Shown here one piece after another: positions 36,008 to 45,995 of a stretch of 64,000 bases of DNA. Below the pieces are notes generated by a model, which was not told where the DNA came from, made no database searches, and saw nothing but the letters and a program-made list of their open reading frames with translations. Origin of the DNA: Methylotuvimicrobium sp018830325 (GTDB lineage Bacteria > Pseudomonadota > Gammaproteobacteria > Methylococcales > Methylomonadaceae); assembly GCF_044788715.1 (NCBI RefSeq), contig NZ_CP173170.1, positions 2,604,001 to 2,668,000 on the forward strand, written 5' to 3'. The position numbers and the translations under genes are program-made. Positions within the stretch are counted from its first letter, which is position 1. Each line of letters opens with the position of its first letter.

Positions 36008-36478
36008 TCAAAACGGGATATCGTCGTCAAAATCGTCGTAAGGCGGTGGCGCTGAGTTTGAGGGTGTAGATTGAGGTCTAGATTGAGCTGGAGCTGTGCT
36101 CTGTGAGGAATAAGCACCTTGATTGTCGGAATAATTAGCGGTGCCGCCGCTACGGCTTCCCAGCATGTGCATTTCGTTAGCGACGATTTCTGTCGTGTAA
36201 CGGTCTTGTCCGTCTTGACCTTGCCATTTTCGCGTTTGCAAGCGGCCTTCAACATAGACCTGACTGCCTTTTTTTAAATATTCGCCGGCAACTTCGGCGA
36301 GTCTTCTAAAAAAAACCACGCGATGCCATTCGGTAGACTCTTTCCGCTCGCCGGTTTGTCTATCTTTCCAGCGCATCGTCGTGGCTAGACTGATATTTGT
36401 TACCGCTTCGCCACTAGGCATATAGCGAACTTCGGGGTCGGCCCCGAGGTTGCCGATTAATGTTACTTTGTTTAGCAT
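36008..36478 (-). CDS. ssb: Single-stranded DNA-binding protein
   Basis: Encodes 156 residues. The OB-fold domain covers residues 1-110 (MLNKVTLIGNLGADPEVRYM, WHRVVFF, GSQVYVEGRL). A flexible Gln/Ser/Pro-rich linker is followed by the acidic tip DDFDDDIPF that recruits replication and repair partners. GGAGAAAAC precedes the ATG. Confidence 0.96.
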   Translation of the reverse strand: MLNKVTLIGNLGADPEVRYMPSGEAVTNISLATTMRWKDRQTGERKESTEWHRVVFFRRLAEVAGEYLKKGSQVYVEGRLQTRKWQGQDGQDRYTTEIVANEMHMLGSRSGGTANYSDNQGAYSSQSTAPAQSRPQSTPSNSAPPPYDDFDDDIPF

Positions 36479-36560
36479 GTTTTCTCCGAAAAACGATTGA
36501 GCAAAAAATATAGATTCTCAAGGGAAACTTTACATTTGGAACACCGATACCAGCCTGAGT

Positions 36561-36814
36561 ATTTATCGCGAAATCCTTAAGGATTTCGTGAAAAATAACT
36601 TCCTGGAGCTATGGGTTTTGGCGGGTCCGCGCGTCCCATTTTATACCTTTCACGCTTCAAATTTCGGCAGTGCTTTAGTAGGCGCCGGGGTACTCGGTCC
36701 CTTACTAACACTAGGTGAGGGACCGGCATGGAACTCGCATAGAGCCTACATAGACGCATTCACGGCGTCCTTGCGGGCACCCCTGTGCCGAATTTTGATC
36801 TACGATGGGTACAA
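36561..36814. repeat. Composite of A1 termini and a complete A2 repeat
   Basis: ATTTATCGCGAAATCCTTAA directly followed by GGATTTCGTGAAAAATAACT joins the ends of two A1 elements head to head. After about 45 bases of A1 sequence (CTTCCTGGAGCTATG, GCGGGTCCG) an A2 element starts (TTATACCTTTCACGCTTCAA) and runs to GATCTACGATGGGTAC at 36814. The centre carries an extra palindrome, GGTCCCTTACTAACACTAGG with its complement. Confidence 0.75.
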
Positions 36815-36859
36815 ATTTAGATTAAAACTTAAAATAAATAGCAAAAATCAATTGGATTA

Positions 36860-38248
36860 TCAGGAATCAAACTGTGTTATCGAATACTGTAAACGATCTT
36901 TATCCAATAAACGATTATCGACTTTAAGATAAACCACCCCTTCGCCGAAATGCAGCTTCACTTCCTCAACTCCGGTAACCTTGAGGATCTCTTCAGTGAG
37001 TTGCTCGGCTTGAACTCGGGTAAGATTGCTAATGGAAATCAGCATATTGGCAAGATAACGCGGCGGTTTCATTGTAAAAGATACTACCAACCAACTCGCT
37101 CCCGCTACAGCACTCATGATAAAAACAGCGCTACCTCCGAATTCGCCATAACTCCAGCCTCCAAGCGCACCGCCTAAAAATGCCCCTAAAAATTGAGAAG
37201 TTGAATAAAAACCCATAGCCGTTCCTTTCATGTCGCCCGGTGCGGTTTTAGAAACCAATGAAGGTAACGTGGCTTCGAGCAAATTGAAACCGCAAAAAAA
37301 CAACCAAAGAAAAACAATGATCCCGGTCAAGCTTTGATGAAAGTACTGTAAACCTAATTCAGATACAACGATAACAGCAATCGCACCGATAAAAACGGGT
37401 TTCATTTTACGCTTTTTTTCAGCCAAAATAATAAAAGGTACTGCGGCCAATAAAGAAACGATAAACACAGGCAAATAGACTTGTCCATGTTGACTGCCGC
37501 CTAATCCGGCATCCCTCATCAATAGTGGAATGGCAATAAAACTGGCCGTTAATATCAAATGCAGAATAAAGATACCGTAATTGAATCTTAGCAGCTCGGC
37601 ATTTTTTAACACATGCTTTATCTGGCCTGGAATCAGTTCGGCATCGCGGTGAACTTTTGATTGTATCGGGTTCGGAACGATATAAACGATGACGACTATT
37701 GCCGCTAACGAGAGCAGCGCCGTCAACCAGAAGATACCTTCAACACCGACATAACCGGCAAGGACAGGTCCTATAGAGATCGCGATGCCGAACGAAACGC
37801 CGATACTGATACCAATCAAGGCCATCGCTTTCGTCCTATGGACCTCCTGGGTCAAATCGGCGACCAAGGCCATAATGACTGCGGCGATGGCTCCTGAACC
37901 TTGCAATGCCCTGCCGAATAACACGCCGTAAATCGTCGTCGACATCGCCGAAAGCACGCTGCCGGCTGCAAACAGCAATAAGCCCAGGATAATTAATTTT
38001 TTTCGCCCAAAGCGGTCGGACATTAGCCCGAAAGGGATTTGCAATAATGCCTGACTTAATCCATAAATACTAACCGATAATCCGATTAAAAGCGGCGTGG
38101 ATCCTTCCAAATGCTCGGCAAACAACGGTAACACCGGCATAATCATAAACAATCCCAACATCCTTAATGCGTAAATGCCCGCCAATGAACCGGTTGCTCG
38201 TTTTTCCAGCAATGTCATTGGGCTGGTAATATCCTGCATTTGTGCCAA
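36860..38248 (-). CDS. MFS transporter with C-terminal YAM-like domain (YajR-like)
   Basis: Encodes 462 residues. Twelve hydrophobic segments with the MFS loop motif GLMSDRFGRKKLIILGL are followed by a soluble C-terminal domain of about 65 residues (LTEEILKVTGVEEVKLHFGE), a ferredoxin-like fold as in YajR. The substrate is unknown. The TTG at 38248 has an AGGAG site at the right distance and was kept; an ATG three codons later is the alternative. It is upstream of ssb on the same strand, separated by repeats. Confidence 0.87.
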   Translation of the reverse strand: MAQMQDITSPMTLLEKRATGSLAGIYALRMLGLFMIMPVLPLFAEHLEGSTPLLIGLSVSIYGLSQALLQIPFGLMSDRFGRKKLIILGLLLFAAGSVLSAMSTTIYGVLFGRALQGSGAIAAVIMALVADLTQEVHRTKAMALIGISIGVSFGIAISIGPVLAGYVGVEGIFWLTALLSLAAIVVIVYIVPNPIQSKVHRDAELIPGQIKHVLKNAELLRFNYGIFILHLILTASFIAIPLLMRDAGLGGSQHGQVYLPVFIVSLLAAVPFIILAEKKRKMKPVFIGAIAVIVVSELGLQYFHQSLTGIIVFLWLFFCGFNLLEATLPSLVSKTAPGDMKGTAMGFYSTSQFLGAFLGGALGGWSYGEFGGSAVFIMSAVAGASWLVVSFTMKPPRYLANMLISISNLTRVQAEQLTEEILKVTGVEEVKLHFGEGVVYLKVDNRLLDKDRLQYSITQFDS

Positions 38249-38554
38249 AACACTTATCTCCTGAATAAAGTACGCTATCGAAAACTATAAAGAATGGATG
38301 GCTAATCGAAATTTAACAGCCTTACACTGCGAAGTACCGATCAACATCTTTAACCGACACACAATGCCGGCTATTATAACAACGGTTTCTTGAGCAGTCT
38401 GTTTGAAATTAGCCTTGAGAAATCAAAGCTAAGGAAGGGATGCGCTAAATCGCGTCTTAATAATATGGGATAAAAGGAATAGACGATTCCTAGACAATCG
38501 AAAAGCAGGGGGTTTGGAGCCATATCCATCAAGCTTAAGTACAGGTCCCCGCTG
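38249..38554. other. Gene-free stretch upstream of the MFS gene
   Basis: About 300 bases without a supported coding frame or RNA gene. The MFS ribosome binding site (TCAGGAGATAAG on the reverse strand) is at its left edge. The right part leads into a family A repeat. Confidence 0.45.
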
Positions 38555-38782
38555 CTAAGGATTTCGTGATAAATAACGTCCTGGAACTATGAGCTTTGCT
38601 GAAGGTTCGTTAAGCCCAGCACCTAAATTCCATTGCCCATTGTCTATGGTTAATTATCTTGGATAATTCATCCAGCACCTAAATAAACCATGATTTTGAA
38701 TCATTGCCAAAGACCTATGGAATTTAGGTGCTGGACCGTTGATGGTCACCCAGGTGCCGAATTTTGATCTACGATGAGCATA
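38555..38782. repeat. Chimeric family A repeat: A1 left arm, C modules, A2 right arm
   Basis: The left end is CTAAGGATTTCGTGATAAAT (A1) and the right end TTTTGATCTACGATGAGCAT (A2). Two C-module pieces lie between (CCCAGCACCTAAATTCCATT, CCAGCACCTAAATAAACCAT, with AATTTAGGTGCTGG). The conserved CATGGA...TTCACGG core is missing. Confidence 0.75.
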
Positions 38783-38864
38783 TCTAATCGGAACCCCAAG
38801 TTCGGATATGCCACGATAGGCACTTCCGTATGCCGCAATCTCGGTAGCCGTTACTCGACGAAAC

Positions 38865-40040
38865 TTATTCTAGGTTCGCATGTCTCGATCTCATTTCTTC
38901 CTCCGGAATGCCTTTTTCGTGGATGACATGAGAGATGGTCGCTTCCAAAAATGCCAAAGTTGAAAGTTCGAAAACCGTACCCATCGGCATACCGACAACC
39001 TTGCCATACTGTTCCGGGCTACCGACTCTAAACACGGCATCGGCCATGTCGCCGATTGTCGACTCGTTTTTCGCTGAAATCAGCACAATTTGTGCGCCGA
39101 TATCCCGTGCCCGCTTAGTAAAGGCAACGAGTTGTTCGGTTTCGCCGGAGCCGGAAATAATAATCAGCAAATCGCCTTGCTTGATGCTGGGGGTAACGAT
39201 TTCGCCGACCACACTGGTATCGTAACCGCTATGCATCAACCGCATGGCAAAAAAGCGGCCAATCAAGCCCGACCGTCCCGCACCTGAAACAAAAATTCGG
39301 CGCGCTTGATCGAGCATGCTCGTCAGTTTTCTATCATAAGAATCATCGGTTACATATAAGACATCCGAAATCTTATCGACGACAAATTCACGATGCGTGC
39401 CCTTGCTATTGACCAAGCGTTGAATTTTTCTAGCGGCATTGGCTGGAGATGGCGCGCCTGTAATTGCGCCGCCTACGACAATTATGTCAACTCCGGCTTT
39501 AACAACATCGCTTACAGTTTCGGGCTTGATACCGCCGGCAACAGATACTCGAGTATTGAGCCCTAAGCGCAATAAATCTTGTAAATCCGTAAAGGGTGTA
39601 TGACCGGCCGCCTGGGCATCGATGCCGGTATGAATGCCGATAATTTGCACACCGGCCGCCACGGCTTCCGAAGCACAACTAGCTTTATCCTCGACATTGA
39701 TCAAATCGACTTGAACTTCGGCATTATATTTTTTTGCCGCGTTAATAACGCCTTTAATAGTTGAAATTCCCGATGTTCCAAGTACCGTGCAGATATCCGC
39801 ACCGGCTTCATAGAATGGACTGGCTTCGTATTCACCGGCATCCATCGTTTTAAGATCGACCAGTAACAACTTATCGGGGAATCTGCGTTTAATTTCCTTG
39901 ACCAATTCAAGCCCGTTGAACTTGATACAGGGTGTACCGATTTCAATGATATCGACATAAGGTGCCGCTTGCGAAGCAAGTTCCAGGGTTTTGTCGAAAT
40001 CCAAAGAATCTAGTGCCAATTGAATCAATGGTTTTGCCAT
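38865..40040 (-). CDS. hps-phi: Fused 3-hexulose-6-phosphate synthase / 6-phospho-3-hexuloisomerase
   Basis: Encodes 391 residues from the ATG at 40040, with AGGAGCGCATAAA upstream. The N-terminal 210 residues are the HPS (orotidine-decarboxylase-like) domain, with DLKTMD at residues 62-67, GIHTGIDAQAAG and VAGGIKPETV. The C-terminal half is a SIS-domain PHI: VSGAGRSGLIGRFFAMRLMH, ISGSGETEQ and a final EKGIPEEEMRSRHANLE. Together the two domains fix formaldehyde onto ribulose 5-phosphate and isomerise the product to fructose 6-phosphate. This is the entry step of the RuMP pathway in type I methanotrophs. It is monocistronic and strongly separated from its neighbours. Confidence 0.95.
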   Translation of the reverse strand: MAKPLIQLALDSLDFDKTLELASQAAPYVDIIEIGTPCIKFNGLELVKEIKRRFPDKLLLVDLKTMDAGEYEASPFYEAGADICTVLGTSGISTIKGVINAAKKYNAEVQVDLINVEDKASCASEAVAAGVQIIGIHTGIDAQAAGHTPFTDLQDLLRLGLNTRVSVAGGIKPETVSDVVKAGVDIIVVGGAITGAPSPANAARKIQRLVNSKGTHREFVVDKISDVLYVTDDSYDRKLTSMLDQARRIFVSGAGRSGLIGRFFAMRLMHSGYDTSVVGEIVTPSIKQGDLLIIISGSGETEQLVAFTKRARDIGAQIVLISAKNESTIGDMADAVFRVGSPEQYGKVVGMPMGTVFELSTLAFLEATISHVIHEKGIPEEEMRSRHANLE

Positions 40041-40160
40041 TTTATGCGCTCCTGATTTCGTTATATTGATTATCACACAATAGCATTTGGTCAGAGCGGC
40101 ACTCTAAAGCAGAAAAAGGATATCTGTCAATTTTCGAAAGACTCCGCCATCGAAAAAGCC

Positions 40161-40410
40161 CTAAGGGTTTCGCGATATACTCATCGTAGATGAAAATTCG
40201 GCCTCGAGGTGCCCGTCAAAGGACGCCGTAAATACGTCCGTGTAGGCTCTATGCCAGCTCCATGCTGGCAAAGCCTTTACGAGCGCCATGGATGGCGTGA
40301 ATGTCGATTTTGCAGGAGCAAAAATCGACCTGGCACCCCGAGGACTCCTCCGGCACTGCCGAAATTTGAAGTGCGAAAGGTATAAATAACATCCTGGAGC
40401 TATTAGCGTT
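40161..40410. repeat. A2 repeat with E module nested in an A1 terminus
   Basis: A1 sequence CTAAGGGTTTCGCGA is interrupted after TA by an A2 element (ATATACTCATCGTAGATGAA ... GTGCGAAAGGTATA). The A1 sequence then resumes as AATAACATCCTGGAGCTAT. The A2 core contains an E module: GCCATGGATGGCGTGAATG with CGATTTTGCAGGAGCAAAAA. Confidence 0.8.
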
Positions 40411-40419
40411 GTCGAGGAT

Positions 40420-40608
40420 TTAGTTGCGATGATTAAGTAAGATTAAGTGAGGGGAACGCTTACTTTTGGTTTTTTGATGAATTTCGCTTGCCTCGATCAT
40501 CATATGCCGGCACCAAGGACAAATGCAATCGTCGGGCCGGCATTGTTCCGATGGTAAAATCTCATCACCACAGCGTTCGCAAATGATCGGTCTTGGTAAA
40601 AATTTCAT
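40420..40608 (-). CDS. Small zinc-ribbon-like protein
   Basis: Encodes 62 residues. A CxxC pair near the N-terminus (ICERCGDE) and CICPWCRH around residues 28-34 suggest a zinc ribbon. The rest is basic (KTKSKRSPH). AAGGATGAG is well placed before the ATG, supporting real translation. I do not recognise a named family. The 3' end lies directly against a family A repeat remnant. Confidence 0.6.
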   Translation of the reverse strand: MKFLPRPIICERCGDEILPSEQCRPDDCICPWCRHMMIEASEIHQKTKSKRSPHLILLNHRN

Positions 40609-40837
40609 TTGAACTCATCCTTAAAAATGTTTAGCACAGACTAACCTGAGTCCATGCTGCTTTTTTGTGACGAATTCACACTTTGGATGCGATACTTACC
40701 AAAACCTTTAATTTATGTTGATTATTTCACATTTCAATTACTAGTACTGAGCGAAGATTTCTGCATTTAGTACGCCGCACGCTCTAAATGCAGCGATAAT
40801 GCACAATTTTAGAATCACTGCTATTCGTAGCGAATCA

Positions 40838-42547
40838 TCAACTCAATTGTTGCAACAAAAAAGGTATCAATTCAGTCATCGGCAATTCTTGGCTTTCATT
40901 AGCGGTTCGAGCCCGGTATTCGATCATGCCGGAGTCGAGACTGCGGTCGCCGATTACGACACGATGCGGAATACCGATCAATTCCATATCGGAAAACATG
41001 AAGCCGGCTCGGACTTTTCGATCGTCGAATAACACCTCGATTCCGGCGTCGAGCAGTTCTCGATACAATTTTTCGACTGCCGTACGCAAACGTTCCGATT
41101 TATGCATATTCATCGGACACAAGGCCACTTGGAACGGAGCCAATTGAGCCGGCCAGATGATGCCATTATCGTCATGGTTCTGCTCGATCGCCGCCGCAAC
41201 AATCCGCGAAATACCGATGCCGTAACACCCCATGATCATCGTCTGATTCTTACCGCCTTCGTTGATGATGTCGGCTTTCATCGCTGAACTGTATTTCGTA
41301 CCCAATTGAAAAATATGACCTACCTCGATACCTCGAGCAATCGTAATCGTGCCCTGCCCGTCCGGGCTCGGATCGCCTTCGACCACGAGGCGTAAATCCT
41401 CGATTTGTTCAGGCAAAGGAATATCCCGCTGCCAATTCACGCCGCGGTAATGCTTGCCGTCTTGATTGGCTCCGCATACAAAATCGGACATCAAGACGAC
41501 ACTACGATCCGCAATGATTTTAATTTTCAGACCGAAAGGACCGACCGAGCCAGGCTTTGCATTACAAACAGACATCACTTGCTCTTCGTCGGCTAATTGC
41601 AAGGGAGCTGCGATACCGGAAATTTTTTCGGCCTTGATCGCATTCAATTCATGATCGCCTCGTAATAACAAAGCAACTAACTCGTCTTCTTCGCCTTTGA
41701 CGATCAAAGTTTTTAGGCAGCGGGATTTAGCAATCCCGAAAAAAGCACTGACTTCTTCTATCGAATGTTGATCCGGAGTGTCCACTAGATTTAGCGATTC
41801 GGTAGCCGGCCCCCTGTCGCCTGCGGGCATTAACGCCTCGGCTTTTTCGATGTTTGCGGCATAATCGCTTTTCGTCGAAAAGGCAATCGCATCCTCTCCG
41901 GATTCGGCCAATACATGAAATTCGTGCGAAACCGCACCGCCGATCGATCCTGAGTCGGCGATCACAGCCCTATATTGCAAACCGAAGCGGTTGAAGATAT
42001 TGCTGTAGGCCTGGTACATGACTTGATAGGTTTCTTGAAGAGATTCCTGATCGAGATGAAAAGAATAAGCATCCTTCATGACGAATTCGCGTGAACGCAT
42101 CACGCCGAAACGAGGACGAATTTCATCCCGGAATTTGGTTTGGATTTGATAATACGTGATCGGCAACTGCTTATAACTTTTGATCTCATGCCTCGCCAAA
42201 TCGGTAATGATTTCCTCATGCGTGGGGCCAAGACAAAAATCGCGTTGATGGCGGTCTTGTAAACGGGCCAGTTCGGGGCCATACTGTTCCCAACGACCGG
42301 TCTCCTGCCACAACTCGGCGGGTTGCAAGGCCGGCATCAAGACTTCTAATGCGCCGGCTTTTTCCATCTCCTCGCGGGTAATTTTTTCGACTTTTCGCAT
42401 GACTCTAAGCCCTAGCGGCAACCAGGTATAAAGACCGGCGGCTAATTTGCGAATTAAGCCTGCTCGAATCATGAGTTTATGACTGGCGATTTCGGCATCC
42501 GAAGGCGTTTCTTTGACGGTATTGAGAGGGAATTGAGAGGTGCGCAT
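40838..42547 (-). CDS. proS: Prolyl-tRNA synthetase (bacterial type with editing domain)
   Basis: Encodes 569 residues. The class II core motifs are present (MRTSQFPLNTVKE start, PALQPAELWQETGRW, FRDEIRPRFGVMRSREFVMKD). An inserted YbaK-like editing domain (about residues 230-390, SRCLKTLIVKGE) and a C-terminal anticodon domain (FQVALCPMN, VLFDDRKVRAGFMFSDMELI) follow. This is the long bacterial form. It charges tRNA-Pro and is an essential housekeeping gene. Confidence 0.97.
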   Translation of the reverse strand: MRTSQFPLNTVKETPSDAEIASHKLMIRAGLIRKLAAGLYTWLPLGLRVMRKVEKITREEMEKAGALEVLMPALQPAELWQETGRWEQYGPELARLQDRHQRDFCLGPTHEEIITDLARHEIKSYKQLPITYYQIQTKFRDEIRPRFGVMRSREFVMKDAYSFHLDQESLQETYQVMYQAYSNIFNRFGLQYRAVIADSGSIGGAVSHEFHVLAESGEDAIAFSTKSDYAANIEKAEALMPAGDRGPATESLNLVDTPDQHSIEEVSAFFGIAKSRCLKTLIVKGEEDELVALLLRGDHELNAIKAEKISGIAAPLQLADEEQVMSVCNAKPGSVGPFGLKIKIIADRSVVLMSDFVCGANQDGKHYRGVNWQRDIPLPEQIEDLRLVVEGDPSPDGQGTITIARGIEVGHIFQLGTKYSSAMKADIINEGGKNQTMIMGCYGIGISRIVAAAIEQNHDDNGIIWPAQLAPFQVALCPMNMHKSERLRTAVEKLYRELLDAGIEVLFDDRKVRAGFMFSDMELIGIPHRVVIGDRSLDSGMIEYRARTANESQELPMTELIPFLLQQLS

Positions 42548-42690
42548 TGTCTATGATTAAAATGTTAAAATGCCTATTTTACCGATTAAACACCGCCAAA
42601 GTCATCACATCATCGACATCCGGTTTTCTGATATCATTCAGGCTGGATTGTTTACCGACGATCGAATAATAAAGCGAAGGACAACTCACC

Positions 42691-45600
42691 TTGAATCATA
42701 GAACCTCCGTTAACTCGACTTTGAGTCGGATTGCAGTAACGGCTTTACTGTTTTATTTTGCGGGACAATTGGCATTACCGCTGTCCTTGCCGCCCAGTTA
42801 CGCGACAGCAATCTGGCCACCGGCCGGTATCGGCTTTGCGTCAACTTTACTCTGGGGAAACAAAGTATTACCGGCTATTTTTTTAGCTGAATTAGCTATC
42901 CATTATGAAGTCTACGATTTCATGACTTTATGGCAATCCCCCGGCCAGCTCTTAATTTTTCTCAGTTCACCGGTCAACAGCGTGCTTAGGGCTTGGACCG
43001 GAGCCTTTTTAGTAAAAAAAATCGTAGGCTACCCGAACCCTTTGATTTCCGCCAAAGAAATCATGCTGTTTTTTCTCTTATCCGGTCCGATCGCCACATT
43101 GATACCGGCGTTACTAAGCGTTTATGCATTGGTTGAAACCGGTGTCATCGTCGAATCGGATTTCGGATTCGGATTCTTAACCTGGTGGCTCGGAGATTGC
43201 ATCGGTATCGTGGTTTTCACGCCTTTATTCTTGACGATTTTTGAACCTTCCTTACAAAGCCGTACGAAACGCTGGTTACCGTTATGCACAGCCTTGATAC
43301 TAGGTTTAGCCCTAGTCGTAATTTCTTACTTATTGGCTCATCAACGAGAAGGCTTACGCCTACAGGAAATCATCGAAAGCAAGGCAGAAACGATACAATA
43401 CGCTTTAGAAGACAATTACAAGGCCCATGCAAACACCTTGTCGCTTTACCACGCATTAATCGGTTCGAGCGATACGATTGACTATCCATCGTTACAAATT
43501 TTTTCGGACTGGGTTTTTAACACTTACCCAGGCGTTCCTTTTATTGAATGGCTAGAGGCTTCAAAAGCAAATCAAGATAAAACGGCATGGACGATCAAGT
43601 ATTCGACCAAAAAGTATTTCGATGATATCCATCCTATCTCGGAAAAACGCCACCAAGAGATCGTGTTAGCACTGGAGCCTCAAGCAACAACCGATCGAAG
43701 CTCTAAAATATTGGCACTTGAAAACAATTCCAGGCAGTTTTTTATCTATACGCCTTTTTTCGAGAACAAACAGACCTTGAAAGGTTATGTCATTGAAGCT
43801 TTCGATATCGAACGTTTTATTGAAGACGCTTTACTTCGAAAAAGCATTGAATATATCGATATTAGGCTTTTCGAAAAAACATCCGACGGAGAACAACAAT
43901 GGTTGTTTCCGTTAGAGCCTAAGCGCGCCATTCCGGATCCGTTTGCCATCACCACGTTAAAACCGCTTAATATCGGCGGGCAATCCTGGTTCATTCAAGT
44001 TTCGCCCGATTTAGGTTTTCTTGGAAATTATTATTCCTGGCCGGTTTGGGGTATTTTGGCCGGCGGTATGCTGCTGACAAGTTTAATGGGTATCGGTTTT
44101 TTGATTGTCACCGGACAAACCGAGCTAATCCTGGTCGAAGTCGAAAGGCGTACGCATGATCTTAACCAAAGCAATCGAAAACTACGACTCAACGAAGAAC
44201 AATTACGCTTAGCCGCAACCGCCTTCCAAACCCAGGAAGGCATCATGATTACCGATAAAAAAGGCAGGATTTTAAGGGTCAATAACGCATACACTGAAAT
44301 CACCGGTTATTCTAGCGAAGAAGTCATTGGCAAAATTCCCTCGGTTTTAAGATCCAGACACCATAATCGCGAATGTTTTGATGAGTTTTGGAAGCAATTA
44401 GCTTGCCAAGGACAGTACGAAGGCGAGATCTGGAATCGTCGAAAGAATGGAGAAGTTTATCCGGAATGGCAGACAGTTACCGCCGTTAAAAACGAAGCCG
44501 GCGAAATTAGCCATTTTGTGTCAATTTTTTCCGATATCACCGAAAAAAAAGAAAATGAATCACGCATCCACAATCTGGCCTTCTACGATCCCTTAACCAA
44601 CTTGCCGAATCGTCGCTTGTTGATCAATCGTCTCGATAAAGAAATCGCTGTTGCCAAACGACATGGCCATTTCGGCGCAGTGATATTCATGGATCTGGAC
44701 CATTTTAAATTTTTGAATGACTCGCTAGGCCATCATGTCGGCGACGAATTACTTATTCAGGTAGCCAACCGCTTGGAATCGGTTGTGCGAGATGAAGATA
44801 CCGCTGCCCGCTTAGGCGGCGACGAATTTATCGTTCTAATCAACTGCAATGCTAAAAACTTATCGGAAGCAGCCGATCACGCACTAACGGTCGCCGAAAA
44901 AATTAATGCCAAAATCAACGAACCGTTTCTACTCGATGCATTCCAACATCAACTCTCGCCCAGCATCGGTATAACCTTGTTTCCGGATAATGACGATAAT
45001 CCCGACCGGATTCTGCAACAAGCCGATACGGCAATGTATCGATCGAAAGCTTCCGGCCGTAACAGCATCAGCTTTTTTCATCCGAGCATGCAAGAAGCTG
45101 CCGATCTGCGCATTAAGATGGAAAACGAGCTTTTAGAAGCGATCGATCAAGGTCAATTTGTTTTGAATTATCAAGCCCAGTTTGATGCCAAAAACGAGAT
45201 TATAGGAGCCGAAGCATTAATCAGATGGCAACATCCCCAAAAAGGCTTGATCTCACCCGTTGAGTTCATCAAAATTGCCGAAGAATCTCGCTTGATTTTA
45301 CAGTTAGGGCGATGGGTAATCATGGAGGCATGCCTACAAATACAGTCATGGCAAGAAAGTGGTTTAATTGTGCCGCGTATTGCAGTCAATGTGAGTTCGA
45401 ATCAATTCAGACAAAGCGACTTTGTCGATCAAATAGAACATTCTTTGAAGCTTAGCGGCATTACGCCCGATTGCTTGGAGATAGAATTAACCGAACACGT
45501 TGTTATCGATAATATCCAGGATACCATTGAAAAAATGAAAGCCTTGAAAGCGCTGGGCCTATCGATTTCGATTGACGACTTCGGCACCGGCTATTCCTCG

Positions 45601-45885
45601 CTTGCTTACTTGAAACAACTTCCGCTGAATCAATTGAAGATAGACAAAAGCTTTGTTCGCGACATTTCCTACGACCCGAACGATGCAATCATCGTCGAAA
45701 CAATGATCGACATGGCTAAACATTTAGGCTTGACGATGATTGCCGAAGGTGTGGAAACAGCCGAGCAATTGGCATTTCTGAAGAGTAAGGGGTGTACAGG
45801 GTTTCAAGGCTACCACTTCCGTCATCCGGTAACGGCAGGCCAATTTGCCGAACTTTTGTCGCAACAATCTCCGCAAGTACTATGA
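42691..45885 (+). CDS. MASE1-CHASE-PAS-GGDEF-EAL membrane c-di-GMP enzyme
   Basis: Encodes 1064 residues with a TTG start (GCGAAGGA upstream); no nearer ATG exists. The N-terminal MASE1 domain (about residues 12-215, many helices, ATAIWPPAGIGFASTLLWG) is followed by a CHASE-type periplasmic sensor (to about 450), a further helix, a PAS domain (about 500-620), a GGDEF domain (GGDEF at 709-713, RxxD as RDED before it), and an EAL domain (EAL at 841-843, DDFGTG at 962). Catalytic residues of both output domains look intact, so it could both make and degrade c-di-GMP. It is convergent with the cytochrome c gene and a second MASE1 sensor gene. Confidence 0.93.
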   Translation: MNHRTSVNSTLSRIAVTALLFYFAGQLALPLSLPPSYATAIWPPAGIGFASTLLWGNKVLPAIFLAELAIHYEVYDFMTLWQSPGQLLIFLSSPVNSVLRAWTGAFLVKKIVGYPNPLISAKEIMLFFLLSGPIATLIPALLSVYALVETGVIVESDFGFGFLTWWLGDCIGIVVFTPLFLTIFEPSLQSRTKRWLPLCTALILGLALVVISYLLAHQREGLRLQEIIESKAETIQYALEDNYKAHANTLSLYHALIGSSDTIDYPSLQIFSDWVFNTYPGVPFIEWLEASKANQDKTAWTIKYSTKKYFDDIHPISEKRHQEIVLALEPQATTDRSSKILALENNSRQFFIYTPFFENKQTLKGYVIEAFDIERFIEDALLRKSIEYIDIRLFEKTSDGEQQWLFPLEPKRAIPDPFAITTLKPLNIGGQSWFIQVSPDLGFLGNYYSWPVWGILAGGMLLTSLMGIGFLIVTGQTELILVEVERRTHDLNQSNRKLRLNEEQLRLAATAFQTQEGIMITDKKGRILRVNNAYTEITGYSSEEVIGKIPSVLRSRHHNRECFDEFWKQLACQGQYEGEIWNRRKNGEVYPEWQTVTAVKNEAGEISHFVSIFSDITEKKENESRIHNLAFYDPLTNLPNRRLLINRLDKEIAVAKRHGHFGAVIFMDLDHFKFLNDSLGHHVGDELLIQVANRLESVVRDEDTAARLGGDEFIVLINCNAKNLSEAADHALTVAEKINAKINEPFLLDAFQHQLSPSIGITLFPDNDDNPDRILQQADTAMYRSKASGRNSISFFHPSMQEAADLRIKMENELLEAIDQGQFVLNYQAQFDAKNEIIGAEALIRWQHPQKGLISPVEFIKIAEESRLILQLGRWVIMEACLQIQSWQESGLIVPRIAVNVSSNQFRQSDFVDQIEHSLKLSGITPDCLEIELTEHVVIDNIQDTIEKMKALKALGLSISIDDFGTGYSSLAYLKQLPLNQLKIDKSFVRDISYDPNDAIIVETMIDMAKHLGLTMIAEGVETAEQLAFLKSKGCTGFQGYHFRHPVTAGQFAELLSQQSPQVL

Positions 45886-45935
45886 TAAAACTATGTCAAC
45901 AAATATTCTTTTTATATTAAACACTTAGATAAACA

Positions 45936-45962
45936 GGAAAAACCATAAACAATGGTTTTTCC
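45936..45962. terminator. Bidirectional terminator hairpin between convergent genes
   Basis: An exact 11-base stem (GGAAAAACCAT / ATGGTTTTTCC) with a five-base loop sits between the stop of the GGDEF-EAL gene and that of the cytochrome c gene. A/T runs within the stem suit either direction. Confidence 0.65.
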
Positions 45963-45995
45963 ATGAAACTTGTGGTAAATAAATTTACCTATGAC

